A stretch of 6,525 nt of DNA. Origin: an uncultured Lachnospiraceae bacterium. GTDB taxonomy: Bacteria > Bacillota > Clostridia > Lachnospirales > Lachnospiraceae. Under the pieces are notes generated by a model. It did not search any database. It was not told the origin of the DNA and saw nothing but the letters and a program-made list of their open reading frames with translations. Of the stretch, positions 6,201-6,525 are shown one piece after another. Location of the stretch: NCBI GenBank assembly GCA_910579425.1, contig CAJTVL010000144.1:1-6525 (forward strand), read 5' to 3'. Each line of letters opens with the position of its first letter. Within the stretch, counting starts at the first letter, position 1. The position numbers and the translations under genes were made by a program.

Positions 6201-6509
6201 ATGATTAACTATATACAGATAGAGAATTTTAAGTCGATACGAAAATTGTCGTTGCCGTTGGAGAATTTGAATTTATTTTTCGGAATGAATGGTATGGGTA
6301 AATCCTCTGTGATACAGGCATTATTGCTTTTAAGACAGAGCTTTTGGGAAAACCATAAATCAGGGTTGGATTATTTATATACAAATGGAGATATGATACA
6401 ACTGGGAACGGGTAAGGATGTTTTTTGCCAAAGTGGAATGACTGATAATATCAGGTTTTATATTCAGTTCACTCAAACTTCGCACATGATTTTTAGCTAT
6501 GCACCTTGA
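6201..6509 (+). CDS. AAA/SMC-like ATPase (AAA_15/AAA_21, DUF3696-like), N-terminal part, stops early
   Basis: 102 codons begin with INYIQIENFKSIRKLSLPL and a Walker A GMNGMGKSS (28-36), followed by the helix VIQALLLLRQSF. This is the standard start of the ABC/SMC-like ATPases found in OLD-type nucleases and defence genes, close to DUF3696 family members of roughly 350-450 residues. AGAGGGGAG at 6185-6193 lies 7 nt before ATG, and the 23-bp gap shows one operon with the DUF262 gene. Walker B, the signature motif and any effector domain are absent because the frame ends in TGA at 6507-6509, 16 nt before the window ends. Reading past CCT in the +1 frame gives the open sequence ENSISG, so a one-base insertion (a T in CCTTGAA) is the simplest explanation. 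A real truncation or a junction with other DNA is also possible. Confidence 0.7.
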   Translation: MINYIQIENFKSIRKLSLPLENLNLFFGMNGMGKSSVIQALLLLRQSFWENHKSGLDYLYTNGDMIQLGTGKDVFCQSGMTDNIRFYIQFTQTSHMIFSYAP

Positions 6510-6525
6510 AAATTCAATATCTGGC

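Noticed and set aside
1..6525. CRISPR array, tRNA or rRNA genes
   Set aside because: No regularly spaced direct repeats and no tRNA- or rRNA-like conserved segments were seen on either strand.

Overview
The window looks like a piece of a low-to-mid-GC Gram-positive (Bacillota, Clostridia) chromosome, most likely a gut Lachnospiraceae relative. The basis is strong AGGAGG-type ribosome binding sites, TGnTATAAT-type promoters, intracellular GH43 enzymes next to an ABC sugar-binding protein, and a Clostridia-style insertion-sequence gene pair. The genus cannot be fixed from sequence reading alone.

Region 1 (1-3820) is a hemicellulose-oligosaccharide utilisation locus. It opens with the last 62 codons of a probable extracellular sugar-binding lipoprotein of an ABC importer. 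An extended -10 promoter follows, then two consecutive GH43 glycoside hydrolases without signal peptides (332-1900 and 1930-3720, 29 bp apart). The inferred logic is that the importer brings in arabinoxylan- or arabinan-type oligosaccharides and the two GH43 enzymes trim them in the cytoplasm. A long hairpin at 3771-3820 closes the unit.

Region 2 (about 3850-4990) is a decayed insertion sequence. It has its own promoter region, an intact 121-codon accessory ORF, and a transposase remnant resembling the IS66 family. The remnant joins an N-terminal coiled-coil piece to the last ~85 residues, has lost nearly all of the DDE domain, and has Gly where the catalytic Glu is expected. Inside it is a dnaX-like arrangement (Shine-Dalgarno-like AGGAG, 11 nt, then A_AAA_AAG), where the sensible reading frame moves by -1.

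Region 3 (4958-6525) is AT-richer and carries a two-gene unit with its own promoter: a stand-alone DUF262 (GmrS/ParB-fold) protein and, 23 bp downstream, the start of an AAA/SMC-like ATPase with a clear Walker A motif. This looks like a candidate anti-phage or nucleic-acid-conflict module beside an IS scar. The ATPase frame stops after 102 codons, 16 nt before the window ends. Reading on in the +1 frame gives an open continuation, so the gene may be frameshifted, truncated or (less likely) recoded.
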